NCBI RefSeq assembly: GCF_000192435.1
Contig: NZ_AEUD01000001.1
Coordinates: forward strand, 248,001-312,000
Length of the DNA stretch: 64,000 bases
Direction: 5' to 3'
From: Gordonia neofelifaecis NRRL B-59395
GTDB lineage: Bacteria; Actinomycetota; Actinomycetes; Mycobacteriales; Mycobacteriaceae
The position numbers were made by a program, and so were the translations under genes. How positions within the stretch are numbered: position 1 is the stretch's first letter; each line of letters begins with the position of its first letter. Of this stretch, positions 1-9,056 are shown piece by piece. Under the pieces are notes generated by a model. It was not told the DNA's origin. It did not search any database and saw only the letters and a program-made list of their open reading frames with translations.

Positions 1-288
1 GATCGTGCCGATCTGACCGCGGCTCTGGAAGTTCTCCGAGAACACGCGCTGTCCGGGCTTGCCGCAGTGGCCGGCCGTGACTGCGATGAGCTGCCCCTTG
101 CGGGCGCCGGAGGTCGGACGTCCGACCGTCGTCACCGTGCAGGCTGCGGCGCTGTTGCCGCCCTTGAGAACCAGGATTCCGGATCCGCCACCCAGCGGAA
201 CCTTGGGTGCGGCGTCGGCGGTTCCGAGTCCCACCAACGACAACAGCCCGGCGGCGACCACCGCGAGCAGCACCGTCAATTTCTTCAT
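1..288 (-). CDS. Secreted trypsin-like (S1 family) serine protease, 3' part cut by the window edge
   Basis: The visible 96 codons encode a Sec signal peptide (MKKLTVLLAVVAAGLLSLVG, then LGTADAA) with likely cleavage after ADAA, followed by the start of a chymotrypsin-fold domain. The motif TAGHCG, about residue 78, carries the catalytic His of S1 proteases; the Asp and Ser lie beyond the window. ATG at 288 is preferred over ATG at 294 because GGAG lies six bases upstream of 288 but touches 294. It is transcribed away from serA. Actinobacteria often have such small exported S1 proteases (Rv1815 in M. tuberculosis is a comparable type). Substrate unknown. The family call is good; activity cannot be judged from this fragment. 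Confidence 0.75.
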   Translation of the reverse strand, partial: MKKLTVLLAVVAAGLLSLVGLGTADAAPKVPLGGGSGILVLKGGNSAAACTVTTVGRPTSGARKGQLIAVTAGHCGKPGQRVFSENFQSRGQIGTI

Positions 289-565
289 GCGCATCTCCGC
301 TCAGTACTTGTCCAGGCCGCGTTCGCTCTGCGGGCGACGTGCCTACCTTAAGTGCCCCCTCGGGCAACCCCCAATGCCCACTTCGAAGACCGCAGCAGTT
401 GTGACGCAATTGAGACGACGTCAGCAATGTACACGTGCGGAGGTGTCGGGCACCACATTCGTCTCAGGGCGGATGTGCTCAGCGGGCACCGGGGATTTAG
501 GATGACGGGGCAAGTCTTGGGTGCCGGACCTGGCACTCTTCACCCGAAGAAACCTGGAGCACGTA
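289..565. other. Divergent intergenic region between the S1 protease and serA
   Basis: No convincing gene lies here. The region must hold both promoters. A TAGGAT-like hexamer near 497-502 could be the -10 for serA, leaving a leader of about 60 bases, and TACCTT near 344-349 lies on the plus strand facing away from the protease. GGAG at 555-558 is the serA ribosome binding site. No clear hairpin or riboswitch was seen. Confidence 0.35.
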
Positions 566-2161
566 GTGACCGAAAGCGGCCGTCCAGTTGTCCTCATCGC
601 TGACAAGCTCGCCCCCTCGACGGTGGAAGCCCTCGGCTCCGACGTCGAAGTGCGGTGGGTAGACGGCCCCGATCGTCCGAAGCTTCTCGAAGCCGTCGTC
701 GACGCCGACGCCATTCTGGTGCGTTCGGCCACCACCGTCGACGCCGAGGTGCTCGACGCGGGCAAGAACCTCAAGATCATCGCCCGCGCAGGCGTCGGCC
801 TCGACAACGTCGACGTGCCGTCGGCCACCGAGCGCGGCGTCATGGTCGTCAACGCGCCGACCTCGAACATCCACTCCGCCGCCGAGCACGCCATCGCGCT
901 GCTGATGTCGACCGCTCGCCAGGTTCCGGCCGCCGACGTCACGCTGAAGGAGCACACCTGGAAGCGCTCGTCGTTCTCCGGCGTCGAGCTCTTCGACAAG
1001 ACCGTCGGCGTCATCGGCCTGGGACGTATCGGCCAGCTGGTCGCCCAGCGCCTCGCCGCCTTCGAGACCAAGATCGTCGCCTACGACCCGTACGCCTCGG
1101 CGGCCCGCGCAGCGCAGCTGGGCATCGAACTGGTAGGCCTCGACGAGCTCCTCGAGCGCGCCGACTTCATCACCATCCACCTGCCCAAGACCAAGGAGAC
1201 CGCGGGCCTGCTCGGCGCCGAGCAGTTCGCCAAGGTCAAGGACGGCGTGATCGTCGTCAACGCCGCCCGCGGCGGACTGATCGACGAGCAGGCTCTCGCC
1301 GATGCGATCAAGTCCGGCAAGGTCCGCGGTGCGGGTCTGGACGTCTTCGACTCGGAGCCGTGCACCGACTCGCCGCTGTTCGAGCTCGACCAGGTCGTCG
1401 TCACACCGCACCTGGGCGCGTCGACCGCAGAGGCTCAGGACCGCGCGGGCACCGACGTCGCCGCGAGCGTGAAGCTGGCCCTGGCCGGTCACTTCGTGCC
1501 CGACGCCGTGAACATCACCGGCGGCCCCGTCGACGACGAGGTGGCGCCGTGGCTGGAGCTGTCGCGCAAGCTCGGCGTCCTCGCGGGTGTCGTCGCGGGC
1601 GGCATGCCGACCAATCTCACCGTCGAGGTCCGCGGCGAGCTCGCCGCGAGCCCGGTCGACGTCCTCGGTCTGTCGGCCCTGCGCGGCCTGTTCTCGGCCG
1701 TCGTCGATGAGCCGGTCACCTTCGTGAACGCCCCCGCCGTCGCCGGTGAGCGCGGCGTGAGCCACGAGGTCGTCACCGAGACCGAGAGCCCGAACCACCG
1801 CAGCCAGGTGGATGTCCGCGCGGTGTTCGCCGACGGCAGCATCGTCAACGTCGCGGGCACCCTGACCGGACCGCAGCAGGTGCAGAAGATCGTCAACATC
1901 AACGGACGCAACTTCGACCTCCGCGCCGAGGGCCGCAACCTCCTCGTCAGCTACGCCGACCAGCCGGGCTCGCTCGGCAAGATTGGCACCGTGCTCGGCA
2001 ACGCGGGTGTCGACATCGTCGCCGCGGCTCTGGCCCAGGACGTCGAGGGTGCAGGCGCGACCATGATCCTGCGCCTGGACCGCGAGCTCGACGACGCCCT
2101 CGTGGCCTCGGTCGGCGATGCCGTCTCCGCGACCCTCATCAAGCAGGTGGACCTCGCATGA
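566..2161 (+). CDS. serA: D-3-phosphoglycerate dehydrogenase, long ACT-containing form
   Basis: Catalyses the NAD-dependent oxidation of 3-phosphoglycerate to 3-phosphohydroxypyruvate, the first step of serine synthesis. The 531-residue protein has the long mycobacterial architecture: substrate- and NAD-binding domains ([12 protein letters not shown], about residue 152), the catalytic Arg in [11 protein letters not shown] and His in [12 protein letters not shown], an intervening domain from about 310 to 450, and a C-terminal ACT domain that binds serine for feedback control. GTG at 566 is chosen because GGAG sits seven bases upstream and the protein then begins like the M. tuberculosis enzyme ([13 protein letters not shown]); an upstream in-frame ATG at 521 would add 15 unconserved residues. 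The stop overlaps the leuB start (ATGA), so the two are probably co-translated. Confidence 0.97.
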   Translation: MTESGRPVVLIADKLAPSTVEALGSDVEVRWVDGPDRPKLLEAVVDADAILVRSATTVDAEVLDAGKNLKIIARAGVGLDNVDVPSATERGVMVVNAPTSNIHSAAEHAIALLMSTARQVPAADVTLKEHTWKRSSFSGVELFDKTVGVIGLGRIGQLVAQRLAAFETKIVAYDPYASAARAAQLGIELVGLDELLERADFITIHLPKTKETAGLLGAEQFAKVKDGVIVVNAARGGLIDEQALADAIKSGKVRGAGLDVFDSEPCTDSPLFELDQVVVTPHLGASTAEAQDRAGTDVAASVKLALAGHFVPDAVNITGGPVDDEVAPWLELSRKLGVLAGVVAGGMPTNLTVEVRGELAASPVDVLGLSALRGLFSAVVDEPVTFVNAPAVAGERGVSHEVVTETESPNHRSQVDVRAVFADGSIVNVAGTLTGPQQVQKIVNINGRNFDLRAEGRNLLVSYADQPGSLGKIGTVLGNAGVDIVAAALAQDVEGAGATMILRLDRELDDALVASVGDAVSATLIKQVDLA

Positions 2162-3189
2162 CGGATTCTTCGTCGCCCATGAAGCTGGCCGTGATTCCCG
2201 GCGACGGCATCGGACCCGAGGTCGTCGACCAGGCGCTCCGCGTGTTGCGCAAGCTGCACCCCGAGGTCGAGACCACCGAGTACGACTTCGGCGCCCGCCG
2301 CTACCACGCGACCGGTGAGCTGCTCACCGACGAGGACATCGCCTCGATCCGCGAGCACGATGCGATCCTGCTCGGAGCCATCGGTGATCCGTCGGTCCCG
2401 TCGGGGACCTTGGAGCGCGGTTTCCTGCTGAAGATGCGTTTCATCCTCGACCACCACGTGAACCTGCGTCCGTCGGTGCTCTACGACGGTGTGGCCTCAC
2501 CGCTCGCCGGCGACCCGAAGATCGACTTCCTCGTCGTCCGTGAAGGCACCGAGGGGCCGTACACCGGCAACGGCGGAGCCATCCGAGTCGGCACGCCGCA
2601 CGAGGTCGCGACCGAGGTCAGCGTGAACACCCGCTTCGGCATCGAACGCGTGATCCGCGATGCCTTCGCGCGGGCACAGGCTCGCCGCAAGAAGCTGACC
2701 CTGGTGCACAAGAACAATGTGCTGTCCTTCGCCGGCGGCATGTGGACCCGTGCCGTCGAGGAGATCGGCAAGGAGTTCCCCGACGTCGCGACCGACTACC
2801 TCCATGTGGATGCGGCGACGATCTTCATGGTCACCGACCCGGGCCGCTTCGACGTGATCGTCACCGACAACCTGTTCGGCGACATCATCACCGATCTCGC
2901 GGCAGCGGTCTCCGGCGGCATCGGCCTGGCGGCGTCGGGCAATATCGACGCCACCCGCGCCAACCCGTCGATGTTCGAGCCGGTTCACGGCAGCGCCCCC
3001 GACATCGCGGGTCAGAACATCGCCGATCCGACCGCCGCGATCCTCTCGGTCGCGCTGCTCCTGCGCCACCTCGGTGACGAAGCGGGCGCGGCCCGCGTGG
3101 AGAAGGCCGTCGCGGGCGACGTCGCGACTCGCGGCGAGAACCGAGGTTCCACCTCCGAGGTCGGCGACCGCATCCTCGCCGCCGTCTGA
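2158..3189 (+). CDS. leuB: 3-isopropylmalate dehydrogenase
   Basis: Converts 3-isopropylmalate to 2-oxoisocaproate (after decarboxylation) with NAD in leucine synthesis. The 343-residue protein shows the family N-terminus (PGDGIGPEV), the substrate loop around [11 protein letters not shown], the metal-binding region [14 protein letters not shown], and the NAD-binding [14 protein letters not shown]. Length fits the short actinobacterial form (about 336 in M. tuberculosis). ATG overlaps the serA stop by four bases, so serA and leuB form an operon, as in mycobacteria. The partner enzyme LeuCD is encoded 10 kb downstream. A very long hairpin follows the gene. Confidence 0.97.
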   Translation: MTDSSSPMKLAVIPGDGIGPEVVDQALRVLRKLHPEVETTEYDFGARRYHATGELLTDEDIASIREHDAILLGAIGDPSVPSGTLERGFLLKMRFILDHHVNLRPSVLYDGVASPLAGDPKIDFLVVREGTEGPYTGNGGAIRVGTPHEVATEVSVNTRFGIERVIRDAFARAQARRKKLTLVHKNNVLSFAGGMWTRAVEEIGKEFPDVATDYLHVDAATIFMVTDPGRFDVIVTDNLFGDIITDLAAAVSGGIGLAASGNIDATRANPSMFEPVHGSAPDIAGQNIADPTAAILSVALLLRHLGDEAGAARVEKAVAGDVATRGENRGSTSEVGDRILAAV

Positions 3190-3213
3190 CGGAGCAGCAC
3201 CGAGCTGACACCG

Positions 3214-3283
3214 ACATCCGCTCCCTCGACCTGCATCCGCGCCCCTCGGGAAGGGCGCGGATGCAAGTCGGGGGAGCGGATGT
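3214..3283. terminator. 31-bp hairpin after leuB, putative terminator or repeat
   Basis: Bases 3214-3244 pair with 3253-3283 in 29 Watson-Crick pairs plus one G.T pair and one mismatch, around the loop CTCGGGAA. No U-tract follows. Each arm is itself two copies of a short unit (CATCCGCTCCCTCG and CATCCGCGCCCCTCG). It ends 31 bases before the -10 proposed for the next gene, so it separates the two transcripts. Confidence 0.7.
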
Positions 3284-3313
3284 GGTTGTGCGCAGCGGCG
3301 CGGACCGCTCGGC

Positions 3314-3319
3314 TACCGT
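3314..3319 (+). promoter_or_regulatory. -10 element for a leaderless transcript of the DUF1648 gene
   Basis: TACCGT is followed by seven bases and then the ATG at 3327, the spacing expected when transcription starts at the start codon. No Shine-Dalgarno sequence precedes that ATG. Confidence 0.5.
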
Positions 3320-3326
3320 GGCCTGT

Positions 3327-4277
3327 ATGGGTGAATCTGCACGACGGGCGGTCGGACCGCTGGTCGCATTGCTGGCCGGTGTCATCGGGTCCGTGCTCCT
3401 CGCGCTGTGGTCGGGGGACCTGCCCGACGACGTCGCGTCGCACTTCCGCGCCGACGGCACCGCCGACCGCTTCTCGTCGGTGACGGAGCTGATCGTGCTC
3501 ACGTCGGTGACGGGCGTCGTCGGCGCCGTGATCGCCGGCGTCGGTGCCTACTTCGTCAAGGAGCCGGTCACCTCGCGGATCGTCGCCGCGCTCGGCAGCG
3601 GCACCGCGGTGTTCGTCATCGCGGTCACGGTCTGGATCACCGCCCGCCAGCGCGGTCTGGGCGACAGCACGGAGGCCACCGCACCCGCCTGGGTGATGAT
3701 CTGCTGCGCCCTGCTGGCGATCGTCGTGGCGGTGGCGGTCGCCTTCACGACGCCGGTCCATGCGATCGACTACCTCCGTGAGGCCGCGGTCGGCGACGTC
3801 CCGGTGTCGGGCGACGGACGTCGGACGTGGTCGGGTACCGCGTCGGGCAGTGCGGGCGGACTGATCACGGTCGGCGCGACGGTCGCCGTGCTGTGCGGCC
3901 TCGGGGTGGTGATGGCGAACTGGTTCCTGATCGCGTTCGCGGTGATCATCGCCGTCGCCGGCCTCGCGCTCACCGGTTCGGTGCAGGTGCGGGTCTCCGA
4001 CGAGGGCTTCCGCGCGGCGAGCAAGATCGGCTGGCCGGTCATCACGATGCCGCTGTCCGAGATCCGACGCGCCGAAGTCGTGCAGGTGAACGCGTTGCGC
4101 GACTTCGGCGGCTGGGGATATCGAGTGTCGGGCCGACGGCACCTGCGCGGCGCCAAGGGCTTCGTACTGCGCTCGGGTGAGGCGCTGATGGTGGTCGGCG
4201 ACCACCGACGCGAGCTGGTCGTGGTGGACGGTGCGTCCGACGCTGCGGGCGTCCTCAACGCACTGGTGTCTCGCTGA
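3327..4277 (+). CDS. DUF1648 domain membrane protein
   Basis: A 316-residue membrane protein of unknown function. Several hydrophobic segments are visible: about residues 10-30, 50-75, 85-105, 120-145, and a pair near 180-225. Between the first two lies LPDDVASHFRADGTADRFSS, the signature of DUF1648, also seen in SdpI-like membrane proteins. The C-terminal 90 residues are soluble and PH-like. ATG at 3327 is preferred because a -10 hexamer is placed for a leaderless start and because upstream in-frame codons run through the preceding hairpin. The 3' end overlaps the convergent MFS gene by 23 bases, so there is no room for a terminator between them. Confidence 0.75.
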   Translation: MGESARRAVGPLVALLAGVIGSVLLALWSGDLPDDVASHFRADGTADRFSSVTELIVLTSVTGVVGAVIAGVGAYFVKEPVTSRIVAALGSGTAVFVIAVTVWITARQRGLGDSTEATAPAWVMICCALLAIVVAVAVAFTTPVHAIDYLREAAVGDVPVSGDGRRTWSGTASGSAGGLITVGATVAVLCGLGVVMANWFLIAFAVIIAVAGLALTGSVQVRVSDEGFRAASKIGWPVITMPLSEIRRAEVVQVNALRDFGGWGYRVSGRRHLRGAKGFVLRSGEALMVVGDHRRELVVVDGASDAAGVLNALVSR

Positions 4278-5472
4278 TCCGCGGGGTCTGGTCCTTCGGG
4301 ACCAGCGGGATGGCGACCAGCGGTGCGACCGCCGCGACCGCGAACGCGGCTGGATAGCCGGCGAACTCGATCAGCGCACCCAGTACCGGCGTGCTGGCGG
4401 CCGTCGTGACGTACTGCGCGGTGTTCTGAACGCCGAGCGAGCGACCGCTCCACGACGGTCCGGCGAACTCGGCGATCGCGGTGAACGCGAGGCCGTTGTC
4501 GGCGACCGAGCTCACCGTCGCGAAGACCATGACGGCGGCCGCGACCGGGGAGCCGAGCCAGTCGGTCAGTGCCAGCAGTGCGGTCCCGGCTCCCGCGGCG
4601 ACCGCGATCACGCGGATCGGCCGCATCCGCGATCCCCACACGTCCGAGATCCGGCCGGCGACGATACGGCCGAGCGCACCGACCACCTGCGTCGTGGTCA
4701 CCAGCACGCCCGCACTCAGCGGCGACCAGTCGTGTCCGACGATCAGCCAGGCGGGCACGAAGGTCCACAGCATCGACTGCGGGATCACCAGCAGCACGCT
4801 CACCGCGTGAACGCGCTGCAGGAACGACGAGCCGCGGTACGGGTTCGCCGCACGGACGCCGTCGCCGGACCGATGCACCGGCGGATCGATGATGCCGAAG
4901 ACCACGGCGGCGAGACCGAGCGCGGTGACGACTACCGGCACCGTGAACGCCGCGGTGAGACCGACGCGCTCGGCCAGGACCGGCATCGTCAACGCGCACA
5001 CGGCGATTCCCAACGGCTGAGCCATCTGCCGGATGCCCATCGCGGTGCCGCGCAACGACGCGGGGAACCACCCGACGACGATCCGGCCGCTGGCTCCGTT
5101 GGCCGCGCCGGCGCCCAACCCGCCGACCAGCAGTCCCGCGGCGAGTGCGGTGAACCCGGCGCCTGCGGCCGCCGCGGCGAGGGTCGCGACGGTGCCGGCC
5201 AGGGTGATCAACAGCGAGACGATCAGGACGCGGCGTTCGCCGAAGCGGTCGAGTGCCGCACCCCACGCGATGATCGTCAGAGTCAGGCCGATCGTCGGGA
5301 TCGCGGCGAGCGTCGCCGCGGAGGACAGCGACATGCCTTGTGCACGATGCAGTTCCGGGATCACATAGGCGACGCCGGAGGTCGCGCACGTGGTCGTCAT
5401 CGCGGCGAGGAGCGAACACGCGAGCATCGTCCATGCCCTGGCGTCCGAGACGGTGGCGTTCTCACGCGGCAT
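4255..5472 (-). CDS. Major facilitator superfamily transporter
   Basis: A 405-residue protein with about twelve membrane segments and the MFS loop signatures GAALDRFGERRVL after helix 2 and GRIVAGRISDVWGSRMRP in the second half. The region NGASGRIVVGWFPASLRGTAMGIRQMAQPLG resembles the organic-anion/metabolite branch of MFS. The substrate is not known. A good AGGAGG lies about seven bases before the ATG. It corresponds in position to the MFS gene Rv2994 between leuB and the FAH-family gene in M. tuberculosis. It is divergent from the FAH-family gene, and a palindrome in the shared promoter region could control both. Confidence 0.85.
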   Translation of the reverse strand: MPRENATVSDARAWTMLACSLLAAMTTTCATSGVAYVIPELHRAQGMSLSSAATLAAIPTIGLTLTIIAWGAALDRFGERRVLIVSLLITLAGTVATLAAAAAGAGFTALAAGLLVGGLGAGAANGASGRIVVGWFPASLRGTAMGIRQMAQPLGIAVCALTMPVLAERVGLTAAFTVPVVVTALGLAAVVFGIIDPPVHRSGDGVRAANPYRGSSFLQRVHAVSVLLVIPQSMLWTFVPAWLIVGHDWSPLSAGVLVTTTQVVGALGRIVAGRISDVWGSRMRPIRVIAVAAGAGTALLALTDWLGSPVAAAVMVFATVSSVADNGLAFTAIAEFAGPSWSGRSLGVQNTAQYVTTAASTPVLGALIEFAGYPAAFAVAAVAPLVAIPLVPKDQTPRISETPVR

Positions 5473-5535
5473 CTTGAGTCCTCCTGCTCGTCGGCGTGGA
5501 AACTCTGTAATCGAATCTCACATACTGGTACATCA

Positions 5536-5552
5536 GTTCCACAGTGTAGAAC
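5536..5552. promoter_or_regulatory. 17-bp palindrome in the MFS/FAH divergent promoter, candidate operator
   Basis: GTTCCACAGTGTAGAAC pairs GTTC with GAAC and ACA with TGT around a central G, with one mismatched pair. It lies 33 bases upstream of the FAH -10 and 64 bases upstream of the MFS start, so a bound regulator could act on both genes. The binding protein is not identifiable here. Confidence 0.45.
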
Positions 5553-5568
5553 AGTCGGATCTGTGCGT

Positions 5569-5574
5569 TAGCCT
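5569..5574 (+). promoter_or_regulatory. -10 element for the FAH-family gene, probable leaderless start
   Basis: TAGCCT lies seven bases before the ATG at 5582, and no Shine-Dalgarno sequence is present. Confidence 0.45.
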
Positions 5575-5581
5575 TGGGGCT

Positions 5582-6352
5582 ATGAAATTGGGTCGTGTAG
5601 CCAGTCCTGACGGCGTCGCTTTCGTCGCCATCGAGGGCGATCCGGGGCAGGAGACCGCCCGCGAGATCGCCGAGCATCCGTTCGGAACTCCGACGTTCAC
5701 CGGTCGGACATGGAAGCTGTCGGAGACCCGCCTGCTGGCGCCGATCCTCGCGACCAAGATCATCGCGATCGGCAAGAACTACGCCGCTCATGCGGCCGAG
5801 ATGGGCGGTGAGGCGCCGGCGGATCCGGTCATCTTCCTGAAGCCCAACACCTCGATCGTCGGACCGGAGGCGCCGATCGTGCGTCCGCCGTCGTCCGAGC
5901 GCGTCGACTACGAGGGCGAGCTCGCGATCGTCATCGGCCGGCCGTGCAAGGACGTTCCGGCGGCCAAGGCCAAGGACGTCATCCTCGGGTACACCGTCGC
6001 CAACGACGTCACCGCCCGCGACCATCAGCAGCACGACGGTCAGTGGACGCGCGGCAAGGGCTACGACACCTTCTGCCCGCTCGGCCCGTGGATCGTGACC
6101 GATTTCGATCCCGCCGACGTAGCGATCAAGACCGAGCTCGACGGCGCCGTGAAGCAGTCCAGCCGGACCTCGCTCATGCTGCACAGCATCGGCGAGATCG
6201 TGGAGTGGGTCTCCCGCGTCATGACGCTGCTGCCCGGCGACGTCATTCTCACCGGTACGCCCGAGGGCGTCGGTCCGATGACCGCAGGCCAACGGGTATC
6301 GGTGACGGTCGACGGAATCGGCACGCTGAGCAACCCGGTGATCGACAAGTGA
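5582..6352 (+). CDS. Fumarylacetoacetate hydrolase (FAH) family protein
   Basis: A 256-residue protein with an N-terminal cap to about residue 55 and an FAH catalytic domain: IAIGKNYAAHAAEM, the metal ligands in DYEGELAIVIGR (E-x-E pattern) and the later Asp in VANDVTARD, and the end motif GDVILTGTPEGVG. Related enzymes include 2-hydroxyhepta-2,4-diene-1,7-dioate isomerase, acylpyruvases and oxaloacetate decarboxylases, so the exact reaction is open. The position between the MFS gene and gltX matches Rv2993c. The stop overlaps the GTG of the next gene (GTGA), so the hydrolase downstream is probably co-expressed. Confidence 0.88.
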   Translation: MKLGRVASPDGVAFVAIEGDPGQETAREIAEHPFGTPTFTGRTWKLSETRLLAPILATKIIAIGKNYAAHAAEMGGEAPADPVIFLKPNTSIVGPEAPIVRPPSSERVDYEGELAIVIGRPCKDVPAAKAKDVILGYTVANDVTARDHQQHDGQWTRGKGYDTFCPLGPWIVTDFDPADVAIKTELDGAVKQSSRTSLMLHSIGEIVEWVSRVMTLLPGDVILTGTPEGVGPMTAGQRVSVTVDGIGTLSNPVIDK

Positions 6353-7182
6353 CGCGTCCGGCTGTCGCGAAGCCGCAGACCGCGGAGCTCAACGGCATCA
6401 CGCTGTCGTACACGGACGCCGGATCGGGTCCGCTGGTCGTCATGGTGATGGGCACCGGGAGCCCGGGCCGGGTGTGGCACGCCCACCAGCAGCCCGCGCT
6501 CGTGAAGGCCGGCTATCGCGTCGTCACCTTCGACAACCGCGGCATCGCACCGTCGAGTGAGTGCGTCGAGGGCTTCACGCTGGCCGACATGGTCGCCGAC
6601 ACCGCCGCGCTCATCGAGCACCTCGGCGGTCCCGCGCTCGTCGTCGGGACGTCGCTGGGAGCGCGCATCACCCAGGAACTCGCCCTCGCGCGACCCGATC
6701 TCGTCTCGGCGGCGGTGATGCTGGCGACGTACGGCCGGCCGACCCCGATGCTCGAAGCGGTCTCGGCGGGAGAGCGTGAGCTGTTCGACCAGAACATCAC
6801 CCTGCCCGATTCGTATCACGCGGCGCTCACCGCGCACCTGAATCTGTCGCCGCACACGCTCTCGGACGATCGGGCGGCACGCGACTGGCTCGACATCATC
6901 GGATTCAGCGGTCAGGTCCGCTCCCGAGGCGTGCGTGCGCAGCTGGGGCTGCACGACCGCGAGCAGAACCGGCTTCCCGCGTACCGCAATGTCAAGGCCC
7001 CGTGTCTGGTGGTCGGTTTCGCCGACGACCGGACATTGCCGTCGTACCTGGCGAAGGAGGTGTCGGAGGCCATCCCGTCGGCGGAGTACCGAGAAATCGA
7101 ACGAGCCGGGCACTACGGGTACCTGGAGCAGCCGGACGAGGTGAATTCGCTTATCCTCGATTTCCTCAGCCGCCATCGGTGA
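6349..7182 (+). CDS. Alpha/beta hydrolase
   Basis: A 277-residue alpha/beta-hydrolase-fold enzyme. The oxyanion strand is MVMGTGSPG near residue 27, the nucleophile elbow GTSLGA near residue 101, the acid residue probably lies in VVGFADDR, and the His is in RAGHYGYLEQP near the C-terminus. The GTG start overlaps the FAH stop by GTGA; an upstream extension of the open frame lies wholly within the FAH gene and is not conserved-looking. Substrate unknown. Coupling to an FAH-family gene suggests a small catabolic module acting on a dicarbonyl or ester compound, but that is inference. Confidence 0.85.
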   Translation: MTRPAVAKPQTAELNGITLSYTDAGSGPLVVMVMGTGSPGRVWHAHQQPALVKAGYRVVTFDNRGIAPSSECVEGFTLADMVADTAALIEHLGGPALVVGTSLGARITQELALARPDLVSAAVMLATYGRPTPMLEAVSAGERELFDQNITLPDSYHAALTAHLNLSPHTLSDDRAARDWLDIIGFSGQVRSRGVRAQLGLHDREQNRLPAYRNVKAPCLVVGFADDRTLPSYLAKEVSEAIPSAEYREIERAGHYGYLEQPDEVNSLILDFLSRHR

Positions 7183-7215
7183 TGGCGGGAAGGAAGCTCG
7201 ACTAGGGAGTTGCTC

Positions 7216-9042
7216 ATGTCCGACCGTCAGCCGAATCGGACGAAGACTCTCCTGCAGCGGACCTTCTTCGCGAGTGAGACCCCTCGCATCGAACCCGCGC
7301 TTTACGCCGACGGCACGGCGGTACGCGCCGAACGTGACCGCGCGGTGCTCAGTGACGGTGCACGGCTCAGCACGGACACCTACTTCGGACGGTTCGCGGC
7401 GACGTACTGGCAGCGCTACACCGACCTGGCTGCGGTGACCGTCGAACTCGACTACGACTGCTCCGACGGCGCGACGCTGACCGTCCAGACGCGCGCGTCC
7501 GACATCAGCGGACGTGTGCGGCCACTCAGCGTGGAGCGATTCACCGGGGCGGGCACGGCGGTGATGGACGTCCGGATCGACCGATTCCTCGACGGCGGTG
7601 CGGCGTGGTTCGACCTCGCAGCGGACGGCGGATCGGTCTCGGTGTCCGCCGCACGGTGGCTCGCCGACGCCGCGCCGGTGCGTGACCGTCGCGTCAGTGT
7701 GGTGATCTGCACCTTCAACCGCCCCGACGACGCGGTCGCGACGGTCGGCGCGGTGGCGGGCGACGCCGATCTCGCCGAACGGGTCGAGGCCGTCCACCTC
7801 GTCGATCAGGGCACCGCGCGAGTGTCCGACAACCCCGGATTCGCCGGCCTGGCGGATCTGCTCGGCGACCGGCTCAACTACCTCAACCAGGCCAACCTCG
7901 GCGGCAGCGGCGGCTTCTCGCGTGGGATCTACGAATCGACCGCCCAGGGCAGGCCGGTCACCGACGTGCTCGTCATGGATGACGACATTCTCTGTGAACC
8001 GGAGTCGATCCTGCGTATGACCTCGTTCGCGCAGTTCGCGCGTAAGCCGATGCTGGTCGGTGCGCAGATGCTGCTGTTGTCGGAGACGACGCGTATCCAC
8101 ATGACGGCCGAGACCGACGACCTGGCACATCTGGATTGCACGGTGCCGCCGCCCAATGCGCGCCGCGGCGTCGACGCCCTGGAGTTCCGCCAGGACAAGC
8201 GGGTGATCGCGGGCTACAACGCGTGGTGGTCGTGCCTGATTCCGCGTGAGGCGATCGACGCCGTCGGACTGCCGATGCCGTACTTCATCAAGTGGGACGA
8301 CATCGAGTACGGAGTGCGCTGCCGCGGCGCGGGGTTCCCGACCGCCACGCTGCCGAACGCCGGCGTCTGGCACGCCGACTTCCATCTGAAGGACATCGAC
8401 GACTGGTCGTCGTACTTCGGTCAGCGCAATGTGCTCATCTCGTCGGCGATCCACTCCGCGTTCGACGGCAAGACGATCGCGGCGACGATGGCCAAGCACA
8501 TCGGGGAGTCGATCGTCGGCCTCAAGTACGGGCAGGCCGCCATCGAACTCGAGGCGCTGCGCGACTTCCTCGCCGGGCCGTATGTGCTGGCGGACGGCGG
8601 TCGGGCCAAGCTCGCCGAGATCAACGCGATGCGTCGGGACTTCGACGACACTCGCGTCCGTCCTGCGTCGGAGATCGCCGATCCGCCGGTGATCCCGTCG
8701 CCGCCCGCGCCCGCACCGAAGTGGGAACGTGGGGTGCTGGTGAAGCGCGCCGCGCAGCAGATCCTGGGCCGGACCGCGCCCGGGCAGATCGCGGTCGGCG
8801 CCTTCGACGCCACGTGGTGGCATGTCGGCCGGTTCGCCTCGGCGGTCGTCACCGACGCCTCGCAGACCGGCGTTCGGGTCCGCACGTACGACCGCGCGCT
8901 GAGCCTGGCGCAGGGCCGCGAGCTCGCCGCATTGTGCTGGGAACTGCGCAAGCACGCGCCGGAGCTCCAGCGCGCCTGGCGCGAGGCAGTGCCGCAGCTC
9001 ACGAGCCGGGAGAACTGGGAACGACTGTTCGCAGTGGACTGA
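7216..9042 (+). CDS. GlfT2-like galactofuranosyltransferase
   Basis: A 608-residue GT2-family protein matching GlfT2 along its length. It has an N-terminal beta-barrel domain (about 1-155), then a GT-A domain with FNRPDD (about 167), [11 protein letters not shown], the metal-binding DDD in VMDDDI (about 255-257), the catalytic acidic pair in KWDD (about 361-362), and VWHADF with the His near 386, followed by a helical C-terminus. GlfT2 polymerises galactofuranose onto the arabinogalactan linker at the inner membrane. The mycobacterial IWHMAW becomes VWHADF here. ATG at 7216 has GGGAG six bases upstream; TTG at 7210 does not. The true glfT2 normally lies beside glf in the cell-wall locus, so this copy next to gltX may be a paralogue. 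Confidence 0.85.
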   Translation: MSDRQPNRTKTLLQRTFFASETPRIEPALYADGTAVRAERDRAVLSDGARLSTDTYFGRFAATYWQRYTDLAAVTVELDYDCSDGATLTVQTRASDISGRVRPLSVERFTGAGTAVMDVRIDRFLDGGAAWFDLAADGGSVSVSAARWLADAAPVRDRRVSVVICTFNRPDDAVATVGAVAGDADLAERVEAVHLVDQGTARVSDNPGFAGLADLLGDRLNYLNQANLGGSGGFSRGIYESTAQGRPVTDVLVMDDDILCEPESILRMTSFAQFARKPMLVGAQMLLLSETTRIHMTAETDDLAHLDCTVPPPNARRGVDALEFRQDKRVIAGYNAWWSCLIPREAIDAVGLPMPYFIKWDDIEYGVRCRGAGFPTATLPNAGVWHADFHLKDIDDWSSYFGQRNVLISSAIHSAFDGKTIAATMAKHIGESIVGLKYGQAAIELEALRDFLAGPYVLADGGRAKLAEINAMRRDFDDTRVRPASEIADPPVIPSPPAPAPKWERGVLVKRAAQQILGRTAPGQIAVGAFDATWWHVGRFASAVVTDASQTGVRVRTYDRALSLAQGRELAALCWELRKHAPELQRAWREAVPQLTSRENWERLFAVD

Positions 9043-9043
9043 C

Positions 9044-9049
9044 TACCAT
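9044..9049 (+). promoter_or_regulatory. -10 element for gltX
   Basis: TACCAT lies seven bases before the ATG at 9057 in the 14-base gap after the GlfT2-like gene, suggesting gltX also has its own leaderless transcript. Confidence 0.4.
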
Positions 9050-9056
9050 TGCGGCC

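Noticed and set aside
497-1798. 433-codon minus-strand frame opposite serA
   Set aside because: Shadow frame; serA has full-length similarity and a ribosome binding site.
6061-8955. 964-codon minus-strand open frame opposite the hydrolase and GlfT2-like genes
   Set aside because: GC-rich antisense frame without stops; the plus strand carries clear enzyme motifs over the same bases.
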